Assembly: GCF_018255755.1 (NCBI RefSeq)
Contig: NZ_CP073766.1
Location: forward strand, 8,277,604 to 8,341,603
Source of the DNA: Chitinophaga sp. HK235
GTDB taxonomy: Bacteria; Bacteroidota; Bacteroidia; Chitinophagales; Chitinophagaceae
DNA: 64,000 nt
Direction: 5' to 3'
The first letter of the stretch is position 1. Every line of letters starts with the position of its first letter. Shown one piece after another: positions 63,041-64,000 of this stretch. The notes under the pieces are model-generated. The model was given only the letters and a program-made list of their open reading frames with translations, was not told the DNA's origin and made no database searches. Made by a program: the position numbers and the translations under genes.

Positions 63041-64000
63041 ATGAGAAGGATACTTACTGTTATCACGGCAATAGCGCTTTTAGCTGCGTGCAACAAGGAT
63101 AAAACGGCTCCGCTGCAACCGGTGGATATCTCCGTTGCGCTGCAGCTTTCAGGGGAACAGAACAGCCTGGAAATTCCTTATAAAGGCGCTAAAGTCACCA
63201 TCATCAACCAGACAAACAATTCAAAATACACGGACAGTATCACTGTTACCAATACCAACATGGTAAAGTTCCAGCAGGTGATACCGGGTACTTATCATAT
63301 TACTGCGGAGCTGCGTGTTTCGGCTGCGGACTATGAAAAAGTTACCGGACAGAAAGTGAGTGGTACCGTTATTTTTTCAGGTACCTTAACGGCAACTGCT
63401 GTGGCCAGCTCCAACGCGCTGTTGGTGGAGCTTAGGACTGGCGGTGGTACAGACGGATGGGTGTTTAAACAGATCTATTACGCCGGTTCCAACGTCAAGG
63501 ACGGTGCCAGTTTCAGAGACCAGTTTATTGAGCTCTATAACAATTCAGACCAGGTGCTCTATGCCGATAGTCTTTACTTTGCGCAGATAGCCGGTGTAAA
63601 TACGGCCTTGTCAAAGATTGATTATAACAAGGGTTGGTATATGACCGCAACAGGACAGTACGACTGGTCCAAAATGCCAGGTAATGCAGTGCCCAATGCC
63701 AATATAGATTTTATCTACGCCAGTGCGATATTTCGTATACCCGGTACCGGTAGCACCTATCCCGTAGAGCCGGGCAAAAGCCTGATCATCGCTGCCACAG
63801 CCATTAACCATAAGATTCCTTTTGTCGATAACGGTGGTACTGAAGTGTCTGTCCGCAATCCGGACCTGACTGTAGATTTAAGCAGGGCGGAGTTTGATGT
63901 ATATATGGGTGACTTTCCGGGTAAAACACCACTCAGCTCTGATCTGAAAACGACTGTTACGAAGCTGGTGGTAATTGCAAACGTTAACCGGGACCTGATC
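63041..64000 (+). CDS. DUF4876-like lipoprotein, N-terminal part (runs off right edge)
   Basis: The ATG at 63041 starts MRRILTVITAIALLAACNK, a clear lipoprotein signal with the lipobox LAAC. 320 codons are in the window. A beta-sandwich region (about 25-130) is followed by a part with FKQIYYAGSNVKDGASFRDQFIELYNNSDQVLYADSLYF, which recalls lamin-tail-like/DUF4876 proteins encoded next to TonB receptors in Bacteroidota. It begins 10 bp after the receptor gene, so it is probably the receptor's surface lipoprotein partner. The C-terminus is outside the window. Confidence 0.85.
   Translation, partial: MRRILTVITAIALLAACNKDKTAPLQPVDISVALQLSGEQNSLEIPYKGAKVTIINQTNNSKYTDSITVTNTNMVKFQQVIPGTYHITAELRVSAADYEKVTGQKVSGTVIFSGTLTATAVASSNALLVELRTGGGTDGWVFKQIYYAGSNVKDGASFRDQFIELYNNSDQVLYADSLYFAQIAGVNTALSKIDYNKGWYMTATGQYDWSKMPGNAVPNANIDFIYASAIFRIPGTGSTYPVEPGKSLIIAATAINHKIPFVDNGGTEVSVRNPDLTVDLSRAEFDVYMGDFPGKTPLSSDLKTTVTKLVVIANVNRDLI

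Noticed and set aside
1..64000. CRISPR arrays, tRNA or rRNA genes, insertion sequences, prophage
   Set aside because: No regularly spaced repeats, cloverleaf-like segments, transposase or phage genes were seen; the repetitive NRPS DNA is domain duplication.

Overview
The window looks like chromosomal DNA from a Bacteroidota bacterium of the Chitinophagaceae, most likely a Chitinophaga or close relative. This is inferred from the ECF-sigma/FecR/TonB-receptor cassette with an STN domain, promoter-like TAnnTTTG elements, two GG-type precursor peptides with Lys-rich leaders of the Chitinophaga lanthipeptide kind, DoxX and DUF2306-type membrane proteins, and very large lipopeptide-type NRPS genes.

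Layout. (1) 1-2074, minus strand: a CheY-like regulator, a HEAT-repeat membrane protein and a family 2 glycosyltransferase that runs off the left edge; they form a tight operon. (2) 2490-3190: a small four-helix membrane protein with its own promoter and a strong terminator. (3) 3634-12463: a sigma-54 activator on the plus strand converges on a seven-gene minus-strand operon. The operon encodes two Glu/Phe-rich small proteins with a glycine-rich or basic core, an HEVGH putative metallopeptidase, a 651-aa protein of unknown function, an alpha-oxoamine-synthase-like PLP enzyme, a protein with a PD-(D/E)XK toxin-type nuclease domain, and an amidohydrolase. A -24/-12-like site precedes the first gene. 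I know of no described system with this combination, so it is my main candidate for a novel system. (4) 12709-20158: ordinary accessory genes (ABM-domain lipoprotein, AraC regulator, flippase-like protein, DoxX, alginate-lyase-like lipoprotein, small PH-like membrane protein) plus two orphan RiPP precursors.

(5) 20164-51804: a hybrid NRPS-PKS operon of about 31.5 kb, all on the minus strand. Transcription order is NRPS-1 (four modules, EntF-like first C domain), 3-hydroxyacyl-CoA dehydrogenase, ACP, acyl-CoA dehydrogenase, KAS III-like protein, FkbH-like protein, a KS-(dead AT)-T-C protein, and NRPS-2 (three A domains, a tandem C pair, terminal thioesterase). The dehydrogenase/ACP/dehydrogenase/FkbH set is the classical hydroxymalonyl-ACP pathway from 1,3-bisphosphoglycerate. 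The AT of the PKS module has lost its catalytic core, so a trans-acting loader is needed; the adjacent KAS III-like protein is a good candidate. By-eye A-domain codes suggest acyl-X1-Thr-Thr-X4-[C2 unit]-X5-Orn-X7. No PPTase, MbtH, acyl-activating enzyme, O-methyltransferase or exporter is present in the window.

(6) 51737-57722: a 969-bp regulatory gap, then a zinc alcohol dehydrogenase, a quinone-reductase-like protein divergent from an HxlR regulator, a DUF2306-like membrane protein, a cupin and an AraC regulator. (7) 57909-64000: a broken VOC gene, then an ECF sigma factor, its FecR anti-sigma factor, a TonB-dependent receptor and a DUF4876-like lipoprotein that runs off the right edge.
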